Assembly: GCA_002451855.1 (NCBI GenBank)
Contig: DKDS01000029.1
Span: 1-13,946 of the forward strand
Direction of reading: 5' to 3'
Origin: Ruminococcaceae bacterium UBA6842
Lineage (GTDB): Bacteria > Bacillota > Clostridia > Oscillospirales > Acutalibacteraceae
DNA: 13,946 nt
Position 1 is the first letter of the stretch; each line of letters starts with the position of its first letter. The translations under genes and the position numbers were made by a program. Below are positions 5,731 to 13,946 of this stretch, piece by piece. A model generated the notes under the pieces. It made no database searches, had not been told where the DNA came from, and was given only the letters and a program-made list of their open reading frames with translations.

Positions 5731-5759
5731 TTGAAAAACTGCATATTATCGTGTATAAT
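5731..5759 (+). promoter_or_regulatory. Promoter of the nusB-recN operon
   Basis: TTGAAA (5731-5736), 17-base spacer, TATAAT (5754-5759): a perfect -10 and a -35 matching 4 of 6. It lies 31 bases upstream of the nusB start and just after the cotJC terminator. AGGGGAGCAGGTG precedes the ATG at 5791. Confidence 0.75.
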
Positions 5760-5790
5760 GTAATTCATATATTAGGGGAGCAGGTGCACT

Positions 5791-6186
5791 ATGACAAGAA
5801 AGCAGGCAAGAGAAGAGGCTTTTATTCTTGTTTTTGAAAAGGAATTTAACGGAAATACAACCGATGAAATATTGGAAGCAGCCGCGGAAGCGAGGGACCT
5901 TGAGCCGGACGATTATGTAAAGACGGTATTTTGCGGCGTGTATGACCGTTTATCGGAGCTTGACGGAGTGATTTCTGAAAATTCCGTAGGTTGGTCTATC
6001 AACCGTATATCAAAAACCGCCCTATGCATATTAAGGCTTGCGCTTTATGAAATCAACTATATGGACGATATTCCCGTGTCGGTATCTATAAACGAGGCGG
6101 TTGAGCTTGCGAAAAAATATGCGACAAAGGACGATGCATCCTTTGTTAACGGTATTTTATCAACGGTTGTTAAAAAGAGTAAATGA
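5791..6186 (+). CDS. nusB: Transcription antitermination factor NusB
   Basis: NusB binds boxA RNA with NusE (ribosomal protein S10) and supports antitermination, mainly on rRNA operons. The 131-residue length is usual. The N-terminal MTRKQAREEAFILVFEKEF matches the conserved R-x-x-AR-x-x-A-x-x-x-L-F opening of the family, and the second half carries ISKTALCILRLALYEINY and PVSVSINEAVELAKKYATK, then FVNGILSTVVKK, the classic NusB core. It is the first gene of the operon; its TGA overlaps the xseA ATG in ATGA, so the two are probably translationally coupled. Internal helical region 35-75 is more variable than the ends, as in other members. Confidence 0.97.
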   Translation: MTRKQAREEAFILVFEKEFNGNTTDEILEAAAEARDLEPDDYVKTVFCGVYDRLSELDGVISENSVGWSINRISKTALCILRLALYEINYMDDIPVSVSINEAVELAKKYATKDDASFVNGILSTVVKKSK

Positions 6187-7391
6187 ACAGCGTAATAACC
6201 GTAAAGCAGTTAAATCTGTATGTTAAGTCTTTGCTTGACGGTCAGCCGTTACTGCAAAGCGCAGTGGTTACAGGTGAGATTTCAAATTTTAAAAATCATT
6301 ACGCAAGCGGACATTGGTACTTTACTTTAAAAGATAAAGACGCCGCCGTGCGCTGCGTTATGTTCCGTTCAAACGCGGTTGAATGTGATTTTATCCCGTG
6401 CGACGGTATGCAGGTAATAATAGTCGGAAGAGTGTCGCTATACGAAAAGGACGGTCAGTACCAGCTATACGCTGAAAGAATGCTTGTGGCAGGCGACGGA
6501 CTTGCGGCGCTTAAATTTGAAGAAATTAAGGCAAGGCTTGAAAAGGAAGGGCTTTTTAATCCTGAAAACAAGCGGCCTTTACCTGCTTTTCCGAAAAAAA
6601 TTGCGGTAGTTACTTCGGATACGGGTGCGGCGGTTAAGGATATTATAAGTATCCTCGGAAGAAGATGGCCCGCGGCGGAGATTATTATGTGTCCTGTTGC
6701 TGTGCAGGGCGGCGCGGCGGTCGCAAGTATGCTTGACGCGCTTGACCGTATTTATGCGCTCGGTACGGCGGATATTATAATAATAGGGCGCGGCGGCGGT
6801 TCCGCCGAGGACCTCAGTCAATTTAACGACGAAACGCTTGCAAGGAAGATTTACGAATCGCCCGTACCCGTAATTTCAGCTGTCGGTCACGAAACGGATT
6901 TTACCATTGCGGATTTCGTGGCGGATATGCGCGCTCCCACGCCGTCTGCGGCGGCAGAGCTTGCCGTGCCTGACAGTGCGGAGCTTTACGAACGCATACA
7001 AAACGGCAGACTGCATTTGCGCTCGGCGCTTACCGCCAATTACGAACGGTCTAAGGCAAGGTATCTTTCAGCTAAGGCTTCTGTTTTTTTAATAAATCCG
7101 TTAAATGAAATTGTCGAAACAAGAGCCGAAAGAACGGACAAAGCCGCCGATTTGCTCATATCGGCTTTTTCTTCTTATTTGGAGAAAAGCGCCGCGCGCC
7201 TTTCGGGAAACACCGCGCGGCTTGACGCATTAAGTCCCCTTAAGGTTATGAGCAGGGGATATGCGTATATCAGCAAAAACGGTAAAACGGTAAGGAGCGT
7301 TGATGACGCTGATAACGGCGATATAATTAATGTAAGATTTAATGACGGCAATGCCGATTGTAAAATCATTAAAAAGGAACGATTGATTTGA
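6183..7391 (+). CDS. xseA: Exodeoxyribonuclease VII large subunit
   Basis: Catalytic subunit of exonuclease VII, which degrades single-stranded DNA from either end to oligonucleotides and works as a complex with several XseB chains. The protein has 402 residues, a usual Firmicutes length. The N-terminal OB-fold domain covers about residues 5-100 (VVTGEISNFK, SGHWYFTLKD). The nuclease core follows from about 125: IAVVTSDTGAAVKDI, IIGRGGGSAEDL (about 200-211), VGHETDFTIADFVADMRAP (234-252) and TPSAAAELAVP, which together form the XseA signature with its conserved Asp, Arg and His residues. The C-terminal part is helical, with a final PLKVMSRGYAYISKNGKTV segment typical of the family. Its start overlaps nusB (ATGA) and its stop overlaps the xseB TTG (TTGA). 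Confidence 0.97.
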   Translation: MNSVITVKQLNLYVKSLLDGQPLLQSAVVTGEISNFKNHYASGHWYFTLKDKDAAVRCVMFRSNAVECDFIPCDGMQVIIVGRVSLYEKDGQYQLYAERMLVAGDGLAALKFEEIKARLEKEGLFNPENKRPLPAFPKKIAVVTSDTGAAVKDIISILGRRWPAAEIIMCPVAVQGGAAVASMLDALDRIYALGTADIIIIGRGGGSAEDLSQFNDETLARKIYESPVPVISAVGHETDFTIADFVADMRAPTPSAAAELAVPDSAELYERIQNGRLHLRSALTANYERSKARYLSAKASVFLINPLNEIVETRAERTDKAADLLISAFSSYLEKSAARLSGNTARLDALSPLKVMSRGYAYISKNGKTVRSVDDADNGDIINVRFNDGNADCKIIKKERLI

Positions 7392-7606
7392 GTAAGAGTG
7401 TTGATTTTGAAAAATCGTTAGACGAGCTTGAAAAAACGGTGGCTCAGCTTGAAAAGGGCGATATATCGCTTGACGAGTCGGTAAAGCTCTTTGAAAAGGG
7501 TATAAAGCTTTCGGACGATTGCCGAAAAATGCTTCAGAATGCCCGTCAGAAAATAGTAACGCTTACCGAAGCGGAAAAGGAAGCAAATGATGATGAAGCT
7601 GATTGA
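7388..7606 (+). CDS. xseB: Exodeoxyribonuclease VII small subunit
   Basis: Small regulatory subunit that binds along the coiled-coil part of XseA in exonuclease VII. The 72 residues are of normal size: VDFEKSLDELEKTVAQLEKG, then DISLDESVKLFEKGIKL and a helix ending in an acidic tail (EANDDEAD). The start is a TTG at 7388, overlapping the xseA stop in TTGA; AAAAAGGAA sits about 9 bases upstream and no ATG gives a sensible alternative. The 3' end overlaps ispA by 20 bases. The rare start plus the double overlap suggest that its level is set by coupling to xseA. Confidence 0.95.
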   Translation: MSKSVDFEKSLDELEKTVAQLEKGDISLDESVKLFEKGIKLSDDCRKMLQNARQKIVTLTEAEKEANDDEAD

Positions 7607-8459
7607 CGGTTACAGACCGCTCATAGAGGAAAGATTGGACGCTTTAATACCGAAAAGCGGATATTCCGCTTGCGGTGACGCAATGCGTTACAGTCTGCTT
7701 TCGGGCGGAAAACGGATAAGACCGATTTTACTGCTTGAATTTTATAAGCTTTGCGGCGGCGAGAACCTAAATGCTCTGAATTTTGCCGCGGCTATTGAAA
7801 TGATACATACCTATTCGCTTATTCACGACGATCTGCCCTGTATGGATAACGACGATATGCGCCGCGGTAAGCCTTCGTGCCATAAGGCCTTCGGTGAAGA
7901 TACCGCATTGCTTGCGGGTGACGGACTGTTAACTCTTGCGTTTTCTGTTGCGGCAAACACAGAAGGCATAGATTACGGCAGGATTTCAAGGGCAATAGGT
8001 ATATTGGCTGACAAGGCGGGAGTTTGCGGTATGATAGGCGGTCAGGTTATGGACCTGCGGTTTGAAAAAACCGGTGCCGAGCCCGATGAGCTTAAGGAAA
8101 TGTATTTAAAGAAAACATCCTGTTTGCTTGAGGCGGCGGCAATGTGCGGCTGCGTGCTTGCGGGGGCTGATGACGGCGCTGTGAAAAGGGCGTCCGAATA
8201 CGCAAAAAGCGTGGGTCTCGCTTTTCAGATTATCGACGATATACTTGACTGCACCGCGGATGAAAAAACCTTGGGCAAACCCGTAGGGAGCGACGCCAAA
8301 AACGGCAAGACAACCTTTGTCACGCTTTACGGTATGCAAAGGGCAAAGGAAATTGCCGCTGAGCTTACGGACAGTGCGTTGATGCTTTTAGACGGATTTG
8401 ACGGCGACACCGAAAATTTAAAGGAACTTACAAAATATTTACTTAACAGAAATTATTAA
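7587..8459 (+). CDS. ispA: Farnesyl (or geranyl/geranylgeranyl) diphosphate synthase
   Basis: A soluble prenyl transferase that condenses isopentenyl diphosphate with allylic diphosphates to supply quinone, undecaprenyl carrier and related pathways. The protein has 290 residues. The first aspartate-rich motif is HDDLPCMDNDDMRRG (residues 80-94, D81, D82, D87), with the two-residue insertion seen in bacterial type enzymes; the second is FQIIDDILD (about 213-221, D217, D218, D221). SGGKRIRP (39-46) binds diphosphate and GQVMDL lies before the KT pair. Three tandem ATGs (7587, 7590, 7593) follow AAGGA by 5, 8 and 11 bases, so the true start may be the second. It overlaps xseB by 20 bases and is followed by dxs, which makes its substrate precursors through the MEP pathway. 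Chain length cannot be told from sequence alone. Confidence 0.94.
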   Translation: MMMKLIDGYRPLIEERLDALIPKSGYSACGDAMRYSLLSGGKRIRPILLLEFYKLCGGENLNALNFAAAIEMIHTYSLIHDDLPCMDNDDMRRGKPSCHKAFGEDTALLAGDGLLTLAFSVAANTEGIDYGRISRAIGILADKAGVCGMIGGQVMDLRFEKTGAEPDELKEMYLKKTSCLLEAAAMCGCVLAGADDGAVKRASEYAKSVGLAFQIIDDILDCTADEKTLGKPVGSDAKNGKTTFVTLYGMQRAKEIAAELTDSALMLLDGFDGDTENLKELTKYLLNRNY

Positions 8460-8475
8460 AGGAATGTAATTATAA

Positions 8476-10308
8476 TTGGAGTACGAGCTTTTAAGCCGAA
8501 TAAAATCGCCTGACGATTTAAAAGAGCTTAACGACACGCAAATGCCGCTTTTGTGTCAGGAGATAAGGGACTGTATTGTGCATACGGTCTCTAAAAACGG
8601 GGGACATTTGGCATCCAATTTAGGTGCCGTTGAGCTTACGGTTGCTTTGCACCGCAGCTTTTCCTCACCCGAGGACGCAATAATATTCGATGTAGGGCAT
8701 CAGTGCTATACACATAAGCTTCTTACCGGAAGATTTGATAAATTTTCAACCATAAGAACCGAAAACGGTCTTTCGGGCTATATGCGGCCGGACGAAAGCG
8801 AGCATGACCCCTTTATTACGGGTCACAGCAGTAATTCCATCTCGGCGGCGTACGGAATTTACCGTGCCAAAAAGCTGAAGGGCGAAAGCGGTACTGCCGT
8901 GGCTGTAATAGGAGACGGAGCAATGACGGGCGGTATGGCGTATGAAGCGCTTAATAACGCAGGCTCCGGCAGGAGCAATTTTATTGTTGTGCTTAACGAC
9001 AATAAAATGTCTATTTCAAGGAATGTGGGCGCACTGGCGAGAACCTTTACAAAAATGCGTAACAAACCGCATTATCACGCTTTTAAATTTGCGCTCAGCC
9101 ATTTTTTGCTTGCAATTCCGTTTATCGGAAAGTCGCTTAATAATGCTTTTTTTCAGATTAAAGAGGGCATTAAGGGTCTTGTTTATAAAAATAATGTTTT
9201 CACGGCGCTCGGGTTTAATTATTTAGGACCTGTGGACGGGCATAATATTAAGGCTATGGAACAGCTTTTTAAGGTTGCAAAGACCTATACAAGACCTTCG
9301 TTCATTCATGTTATAACAACCAAGGGCAAGGGCTATGCGTATGCCGAATCCTCGCCTAAGGATTATCACGGCGTATCGCCGTTTGATGTGAGCCGCGGCA
9401 CTGAGGAAACAGGCAGAAAAACTTTTTCGGATATTGCGGGAAAAGCGCTTTGCGCCCTCGCAAAGGACGATAACCGTATTTGCGCCATTACCGCCGCAAT
9501 GACATCGGGAACGGGACTTACGGAATTTGCGAGCCTTTATAAAAACAGATTTTTCGATGTCGGCATTGCGGAACAGCACGCCGTTACATTTTCCGCGGGA
9601 CTTGCAAGCAAGGGTCTGAAACCCTTTTTTGTGGTTTATTCTTCTTTTTTGCAAAGAGGCTTTGATCAGGTGATACACGACATTGCCATCGGCGGCTTTT
9701 CCGTAAAGCTGCTTATCGACCGCGCGGGTATCGTAGGCGAGGACGGGGAAACGCATCAGGGGCTTTTTGATGTTTCGTTTTTGACATCGGTTCCCGGCGC
9801 TGTCATATATTCGCCGTGCTATTATGGCGAGCTTGAATATGACATACGGCTGGCGTCCGAGCTTGACGGGCTGTGCGCCGTAAGATACCCGAGAGGCTGT
9901 GAAAAGAAAGACCCGGGGCTTGATTACACGGGAGATTATACGGTGCTTTCGGGCTCGGGCAAGAAGGCGATAGTTACCTACGGCAGACTTTTTTCCGACG
10001 CGCTTGAGGCTAAGGAGCAGGTGCCCGATGTTAATATTGTCAAGCTTAATAAAATTTACCCCATATCAGATGAGCTAATAAAAACGCTTAAGAGTTACGG
10101 TGAAATACACTTTTTTGAGGAAAGCGTTAAAAACGGCGGCATAGGGGAGCTTTGCGCGGCAAAGCTGCTTGAAAACGGATATAACGGTATATACCGTATA
10201 CATGCGGTGGATAATAAATTTGTCCCGACGGCAACCGTTACCTCGGCTATTACGGGGTGCGAACTTGACACAGACAGTATGATTTCGGCGGTGAAAAACG
10301 ATGAGTGA
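8476..10308 (+). CDS. dxs: 1-deoxy-D-xylulose-5-phosphate synthase
   Basis: First enzyme of the MEP isoprenoid pathway: it joins pyruvate and glyceraldehyde 3-phosphate with thiamine diphosphate. The protein has 610 residues, slightly short of the usual 620-640. Thiamine-diphosphate binding: GDGAMTGGMAYEALNNAG (from residue 146) and VVLNDNKMSIS. GHQCYTHKLLTGR lies near residue 75, and GHSSNSISAAYG follows. DVGIAEQHAVTFSAGLASKG carries the catalytic Glu366 (E. coli Glu370), and DRAGIVGEDGETHQG carries Arg416 and His427 (E. coli Arg420, His431). A C-terminal transketolase domain ends the chain. The start is TTG (8476), chosen because MEYELLSRIKSPDDL is the expected opening; AAAGGA is 12 bases upstream, a long spacing that suggests modest translation. 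It overlaps tlyA by 8 bases. Confidence 0.97.
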   Translation: MEYELLSRIKSPDDLKELNDTQMPLLCQEIRDCIVHTVSKNGGHLASNLGAVELTVALHRSFSSPEDAIIFDVGHQCYTHKLLTGRFDKFSTIRTENGLSGYMRPDESEHDPFITGHSSNSISAAYGIYRAKKLKGESGTAVAVIGDGAMTGGMAYEALNNAGSGRSNFIVVLNDNKMSISRNVGALARTFTKMRNKPHYHAFKFALSHFLLAIPFIGKSLNNAFFQIKEGIKGLVYKNNVFTALGFNYLGPVDGHNIKAMEQLFKVAKTYTRPSFIHVITTKGKGYAYAESSPKDYHGVSPFDVSRGTEETGRKTFSDIAGKALCALAKDDNRICAITAAMTSGTGLTEFASLYKNRFFDVGIAEQHAVTFSAGLASKGLKPFFVVYSSFLQRGFDQVIHDIAIGGFSVKLLIDRAGIVGEDGETHQGLFDVSFLTSVPGAVIYSPCYYGELEYDIRLASELDGLCAVRYPRGCEKKDPGLDYTGDYTVLSGSGKKAIVTYGRLFSDALEAKEQVPDVNIVKLNKIYPISDELIKTLKSYGEIHFFEESVKNGGIGELCAAKLLENGYNGIYRIHAVDNKFVPTATVTSAITGCELDTDSMISAVKNDE

Positions 10309-11110
10309 TAAAAAAAGACTTGACGCCGTGCTTTTTGAAAAGGGCTTTACGGAAAGCCGCGAGAAGGCTAAGGCGCTCATTATGGCGGGAATTGTATATG
10401 TCAACAATCAAAAATCCGATAAACCGGGCAACACGGTAAAGGATGACGATATTATTGAGGTCAGAGGCGAGACCCCTAAATATGTAAGCCGCGGCGGTTT
10501 AAAGCTTGAAAAGGCAATAAAAAGCTTTGATATTGACCTTAACGGCTGCGTATGCGCGGATATAGGCGCCTCGACCGGCGGATTTACCGACTGTATGCTG
10601 CAAAACGGCGCGGTAAAGGTTTATTCCATCGATGTCGGCTACGGTCAGCTTGCGTGGAAGCTCAGAACAGACAGTCGTGTTGTAAACCTTGAAAGGACTA
10701 ATTTCAGGTATGTGACCGAGGAGCAGGTGCCCGATAAGCTTGATTTTGCCTCGGTAGATGTTTCGTTTATTTCGCTTTATCATATTTTTCCCGCTCTCCG
10801 TCCGCTTTTAAGGGACGGTGGCAGAGCAGTATGCCTTATAAAACCGCAGTTTGAGGCAGGCAAGGAGTTTGTCGGAAAAAAGGGCGTTGTAAGGGACGAG
10901 AGCGTTCATATTGCGGTTATTGAAAAAATAATCGGTCTTGTAAAGGAAAACAATTTCTCACTTTTGGGGCTTGACTATTCGCCGATAAAGGGTCCCGAGG
11001 GTAATATTGAGTATTTATGCTATATTGAAAAAAGCGACACGCCTGTAAACCTGTGTACCGTTACCGCAAAGCAGGTTGCGGACGCTTCGCATATCGACTT
11101 AAAGAGGTGA
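10301..11110 (+). CDS. tlyA: TlyA-family S4/FtsJ-like RNA methyltransferase (historically hemolysin A)
   Basis: A predicted SAM-dependent rRNA 2'-O-methyltransferase; mycobacterial TlyA methylates 16S and 23S rRNA, but activity in this lineage is inferred. The N-terminal S4 RNA-binding domain covers about residues 4-66 (KRLDAVLFEKGFTESREKAK, then AGIVYVNNQ). YVSRGGLKLEKAI marks the linker into the methyltransferase. SAM binding: DIGASTGGFTDCML (D87 onward). Later motifs: DVSFISL (153-159) and IKPQFEAGKEFVGKKGVVR (K181). Length 269 residues is normal. Its ATG lies inside the end of dxs (8-base overlap), and nadK follows after 7 bases. The old hemolysin name is not supported by anything seen here. 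The link between tlyA, nadK, argR and recN is a conserved Firmicutes neighbourhood. Confidence 0.95.
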   Translation: MSDKKRLDAVLFEKGFTESREKAKALIMAGIVYVNNQKSDKPGNTVKDDDIIEVRGETPKYVSRGGLKLEKAIKSFDIDLNGCVCADIGASTGGFTDCMLQNGAVKVYSIDVGYGQLAWKLRTDSRVVNLERTNFRYVTEEQVPDKLDFASVDVSFISLYHIFPALRPLLRDGGRAVCLIKPQFEAGKEFVGKKGVVRDESVHIAVIEKIIGLVKENNFSLLGLDYSPIKGPEGNIEYLCYIEKSDTPVNLCTVTAKQVADASHIDLKR

Positions 11111-11117
11111 TTGCGTT

Positions 11118-11963
11118 ATGAAGATTGCCGTATTGCCGAACCTTGATAAACGAGGCTCCTCGGAAGTGGTGGATAAGCTCGGCGTTATACTTAAAAACGA
11201 GGGTATAGAAGCCTATCTGCCCGAAAGCATTAAGGCGGCAGGCTTTGAAAATCTGCCCGAGGATAAGCTTTATAAAAACGCCGACCTTATAATTACAATA
11301 GGCGGAGACGGTACAATTATCAGATACGCAAAGCGCGCGGCGCTTGACGATAAGCCGGTACTCGGCATTAACGCGGGCAGGGTAGGCTATCTTGCGAATA
11401 TTGAGCAGAACGAGCTTTCGTTGCTTTCAAAGCTTAAAAAGAAAGAGTATTTTGTTGAAAAAAGAATGATGCTTTCCGTTTCCGTCTGCGAAAACGGCAG
11501 GAAAATCAGCGAATACAACGCCCTTAACGACGCTGTTATAACAAGCGGATTTATTTCAAGGATTATTGATATTTCCGTTTTTTTGGGCAGGGATTCGATA
11601 AGCTACCGCGCGGACGGATTGATAATGTCCACACCTACGGGGTCTACGGCATATTCAATGTCGGCAGGCGGACCTATTATCGATCCGCTTACGGAATGTA
11701 TGTGCATTACGCCGATTTGCTCACATTCGCTTTCGGCAAAGCCGATCCTTTTGGGCGCGGACAACACCGTAAAACTTAAAGCCTTTTCAAAAAAAAGGAC
11801 CGACATTTATCTTACGGTGGACGGCAGAAAGGTATGCAGCGTTAAGCCGTATACGGATATTTATATTTCAAAATCAAAGCAGTTTGTAAAGCTTATCCGT
11901 CTTAACGACAGGTCGTTTTACAAAACGCTTTCCAATAAATTCAGGGATGGCAGGAGTATGTAG
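11118..11963 (+). CDS. nadK: NAD kinase
   Basis: Phosphorylates NAD to NADP using ATP or polyphosphate, the only route to NADP in most bacteria. The protein has 281 residues. IGGDGTIIRYAKRA (G62-G63-D64-G65-T66) is the family's signature nucleotide-binding motif, followed by VLGINAGRVGYLANIE. MSTPTGSTAYSMSAGGPII (about 170-188) is the second conserved block, and PICSHSLSAKPILL the third; the catalytic Asp is D64. AGAGGTG lies about 8 bases before the ATG. It is 7 bases after tlyA and 2 bases before argR, so it is inside the operon. Confidence 0.97.
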   Translation: MKIAVLPNLDKRGSSEVVDKLGVILKNEGIEAYLPESIKAAGFENLPEDKLYKNADLIITIGGDGTIIRYAKRAALDDKPVLGINAGRVGYLANIEQNELSLLSKLKKKEYFVEKRMMLSVSVCENGRKISEYNALNDAVITSGFISRIIDISVFLGRDSISYRADGLIMSTPTGSTAYSMSAGGPIIDPLTECMCITPICSHSLSAKPILLGADNTVKLKAFSKKRTDIYLTVDGRKVCSVKPYTDIYISKSKQFVKLIRLNDRSFYKTLSNKFRDGRSM

Positions 11964-11965
11964 CT

Positions 11966-12421
11966 ATGAAAGGAAAAAGACAGGAAGTAATACTGCAGCT
12001 TATCAAGGAAAAAATTTATTTAACGCAGGAGGATCTGCAAAGCGAGCTTATAAGGCTCGGATATAATGTAACGCAGTCCACGGTTTCAAGGGATATAAAG
12101 GAATTGCGTATCGTAAAGGGACACGATTCCGAAGGAAATTACCGCTATATCGCAAGCGATTCCGTTTCAGGGACAGGTCATTCCAACGAGCATTACCGCG
12201 ATATATTTTCCCGTGCGGTAAAAAGCGTTGCGTTTGCGCTTAATAATGTGGTTATAAAATGCTATACGGGTATGGCTTCAAGCGCCTGCGTTGCTCTTGA
12301 CGAGCTGTTCGGCGATATGATGTTGGGCTCGCTTGCGGGTGAGGATACGATAATAATAGTAACAGGCAGTGAAATGCAGTCCGCCGCGCTTACGGGTGAA
12401 CTTAAAAGGCTTTTAAAGTAA
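11966..12421 (+). CDS. argR: Arginine repressor ArgR/AhrC
   Basis: A hexameric DNA-binding protein that represses arginine synthesis and may activate its breakdown when arginine is bound. Of 151 residues, the first about 65 form a winged helix (MKGKRQEVILQLIKEK, LTQEDLQSELIRLGYNVTQS, then TVSRDIKELRIVK), and residues about 75-151 the arginine-binding and oligomerisation domain, with GSLAGEDTIIIV matching the usual GTIAGDDTI segment. AGGAG is 9 bases upstream of ATG 11966. It follows nadK by 2 bases and precedes recN by 11, an order common in Clostridia and Bacilli. Whether it controls this operon is not shown. Confidence 0.97.
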   Translation: MKGKRQEVILQLIKEKIYLTQEDLQSELIRLGYNVTQSTVSRDIKELRIVKGHDSEGNYRYIASDSVSGTGHSNEHYRDIFSRAVKSVAFALNNVVIKCYTGMASSACVALDELFGDMMLGSLAGEDTIIIVTGSEMQSAALTGELKRLLK

Positions 12422-12432
12422 GGTAATTAAAA

Positions 12433-13946
12433 ATGCTTAAATTTCTTCATATTGAGAATATAGCCGTTATCGAGTCTTCGGATATTGAATTTACCGAGGG
12501 CTTTAATGTGCTTACCGGCGAGACAGGCGCCGGAAAATCAATAGTGATAGACGCTATCAATGCGGTATTGGGCGAGCGTACCTCAAAAGAGCTTATGCGC
12601 GCGGGCTGTGATACGGCGGAGGTTTCCGCGGTTTTCGGGAATTTCGGCAGTGATGACCTTGAAATGTTAGGCTCTTACGGAGTTACCCCCGATGAGGACG
12701 GAAACATAGTGATAATGCGGCGGCTTTCGCAAAGCGGTAAGGGGCTTATCAAGCTTAATAACCGCCCCGTTACGGTTTCCGAGCTTAAAACTGTCGGCAA
12801 ACAGCTTGTTAATATTCACGGTCAGCACGACAGCCAAAGCCTGCTTGACCCCGAAAAGCATATAGGGTACATAGACGCCGTAGCTGACGACGACCCTATC
12901 AAGGGCAAGTATTATGCGGAGTTCAGAGAGCTTAACCGCATAAGACGGGAGCTTGCGGATCTGGAGACCGACGCAGACGAAAAGGTAAGACAGACGGAGC
13001 TTTTGAAATATCAGATAAACGAGCTTAGCACGGCTGATATAAAGGTCGGGGAATATGCTAAGTTAAAGCAGAAACTCCAAATCGCAAAAAGCTATCAGGC
13101 AACCGTTTCTGCCTTGGCGGAAGCGTACACGGCGCTTAACGGAAACGACGACGAAAACGGCGCGGCGGCTCTTGTGGCAGAGGCGGAAAAATCCATTTCC
13201 CGACTTAAGGCTGACGAGTGGGAAAAACAATCTGCAAGGCTTAACGGCATCAGGGCGGAAATTGAAGAGGTAAGCGCCGCTATATCGGATTTTCTCGATA
13301 ATTCCGAATATTCGGATATTGATATAGACGCCGTAAATTCAAGACTTGATTTTCTTGATAAGCTTATGTTAAAATACGGTGACAGCGAGGAAAGCCTGAT
13401 AAAATATTTGTCAGACGCCGAAATAAAGCTTGAAAAGCTTGATTTTTCCGATAAAAAAATAGCCGAGCTGTCGGACAGCCTTGACCGTTCTACCGAAAGG
13501 CTTATAAAATTGGGTGAAGAGCTTACGGAAGTCCGTAAAAAAGCTTCCGAACGGTTTTCCGCGCAAGTCTGCGATATACTTAATTACCTTAATATGCCGC
13601 AGGTTCGTTTTACCGTTAAAGCCGAAAAGGGCAGATACACTAAAAACGGATGCGACAATATTGAATTTATGATTTCGGCGAATAAGGGCGAAAGCGTAAA
13701 GCCGCTTGCGAAAATTGCTTCGGGAGGCGAGCTTTCCCGTGTTATGCTTGCCATTAAAAGCGTATTGCTTGATAACGATAAGGTAGGCACAATGATATTC
13801 GACGAAATTGATACGGGTATAAGCGGATATACCGCAGGCAAGGTGGGCGTACAGCTTAAAAAGGTTTCTGTCAACCGTCAGGTAATCTGCGTAACGCACT
13901 TGGCGCAGATAGCCGCAATGGCGGACAACCATCTGCTTATTGAAAA
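12433..13946 (+). CDS. recN: DNA repair ATPase RecN, C-terminus off window
   Basis: An SMC-like ATPase that gathers and protects broken DNA ends during recombinational repair. 504 residues are visible and roughly the last 50-60 are missing. The Walker A motif TGETGAGKS lies at 28-36 after MLKFLHIENIAVIE, the family's usual opening. NIHGQHDSQSLLDPEKH (about 133-149) is diagnostic for RecN. A long coiled-coil region follows from about 165 to 390, rich in Glu, Lys and Leu. The ABC signature IASGGELSRVMLAIK begins near 428, Walker B MIFDEIDTGISG at 454-465, and the H-loop VTHLAQIAAMADNH from 487. TAAGG lies about 9 bases before the ATG, partly within the argR stop. It is the last gene visible in the operon. 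Confidence 0.97.
   Translation, partial: MLKFLHIENIAVIESSDIEFTEGFNVLTGETGAGKSIVIDAINAVLGERTSKELMRAGCDTAEVSAVFGNFGSDDLEMLGSYGVTPDEDGNIVIMRRLSQSGKGLIKLNNRPVTVSELKTVGKQLVNIHGQHDSQSLLDPEKHIGYIDAVADDDPIKGKYYAEFRELNRIRRELADLETDADEKVRQTELLKYQINELSTADIKVGEYAKLKQKLQIAKSYQATVSALAEAYTALNGNDDENGAAALVAEAEKSISRLKADEWEKQSARLNGIRAEIEEVSAAISDFLDNSEYSDIDIDAVNSRLDFLDKLMLKYGDSEESLIKYLSDAEIKLEKLDFSDKKIAELSDSLDRSTERLIKLGEELTEVRKKASERFSAQVCDILNYLNMPQVRFTVKAEKGRYTKNGCDNIEFMISANKGESVKPLAKIASGGELSRVMLAIKSVLLDNDKVGTMIFDEIDTGISGYTAGKVGVQLKKVSVNRQVICVTHLAQIAAMADNHLLIE

Noticed and set aside
5746..5775. ARG box for ArgR over the nusB promoter
   Set aside because: TGTAT and ATTCA half-sites are present around the -10, but they are 6 bases apart rather than 4 and the left one is imperfect; too weak to claim autoregulation.
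13411..13932. Minus-strand 173-codon frame near the right end
   Set aside because: Antisense to recN, which carries all expected ATPase motifs over the same bases.

Overview
The window is a junction between a mobile element and a host chromosome in a spore-forming Gram-positive bacterium of the class Clostridia, most likely a gut Oscillospiraceae/Ruminococcus-like organism. This rests on a sporulation-associated CotJC/manganese-catalase gene, the Clostridia-type gene order nusB-xseA-xseB-ispA-dxs-tlyA-nadK-argR-recN, several TTG starts, and strong AGGAGG-type ribosome binding sites. The assignment is an inference from gene content; no species is claimed.

Left part (1 to about 5210, genes on the minus strand): one end of an integrative conjugative element, probably of the Tn916/Tn1549 type. 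Reading inward from the junction come a short frame open across the junction, a promoter, a 59-residue unknown protein, a terminator and a hairpin leader, parA, parB (TTG start, overlapping parA), a lipoprotein with its own near-consensus promoter, another terminator, and a large secreted thioester/Cna-B surface adhesin that runs off the window at its C-terminal side. ParA and ParB would help keep the element, and the two exported proteins would act at the cell surface. No integrase, relaxase or type IV secretion gene lies in the window, so the ICE call depends on gene set and context.

Junction (about 5200-5270): the element abuts the 3' two-thirds of a cotJC-like gene whose 5' part is missing. 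The surviving frame closes at a TGA at 5210-5212, next to an AT-flanked hexamer that could be the coupling sequence of a Tn916-type insertion. The cotJC remnant ends in a clear terminator.

Right part (5730-13946, plus strand): a compact housekeeping operon driven by a TTGAAA-17-TATAAT promoter. It joins transcription antitermination (NusB), exonuclease VII (XseA, XseB), isoprenoid precursor synthesis (IspA, Dxs), an S4/FtsJ-type RNA methyltransferase (TlyA), NAD kinase, the arginine repressor and the DNA-repair ATPase RecN (cut by the window end). Genes overlap or lie 2 to 16 bases apart with no terminator between them, so they are probably one transcript.

I found no CRISPR array, rRNA, tRNA, insertion sequence or riboswitch. 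The most interesting material is the disrupted sporulation gene, the unexplained frame at the element end, and the terminator and hairpin architecture in front of parA and in front of the adhesin.
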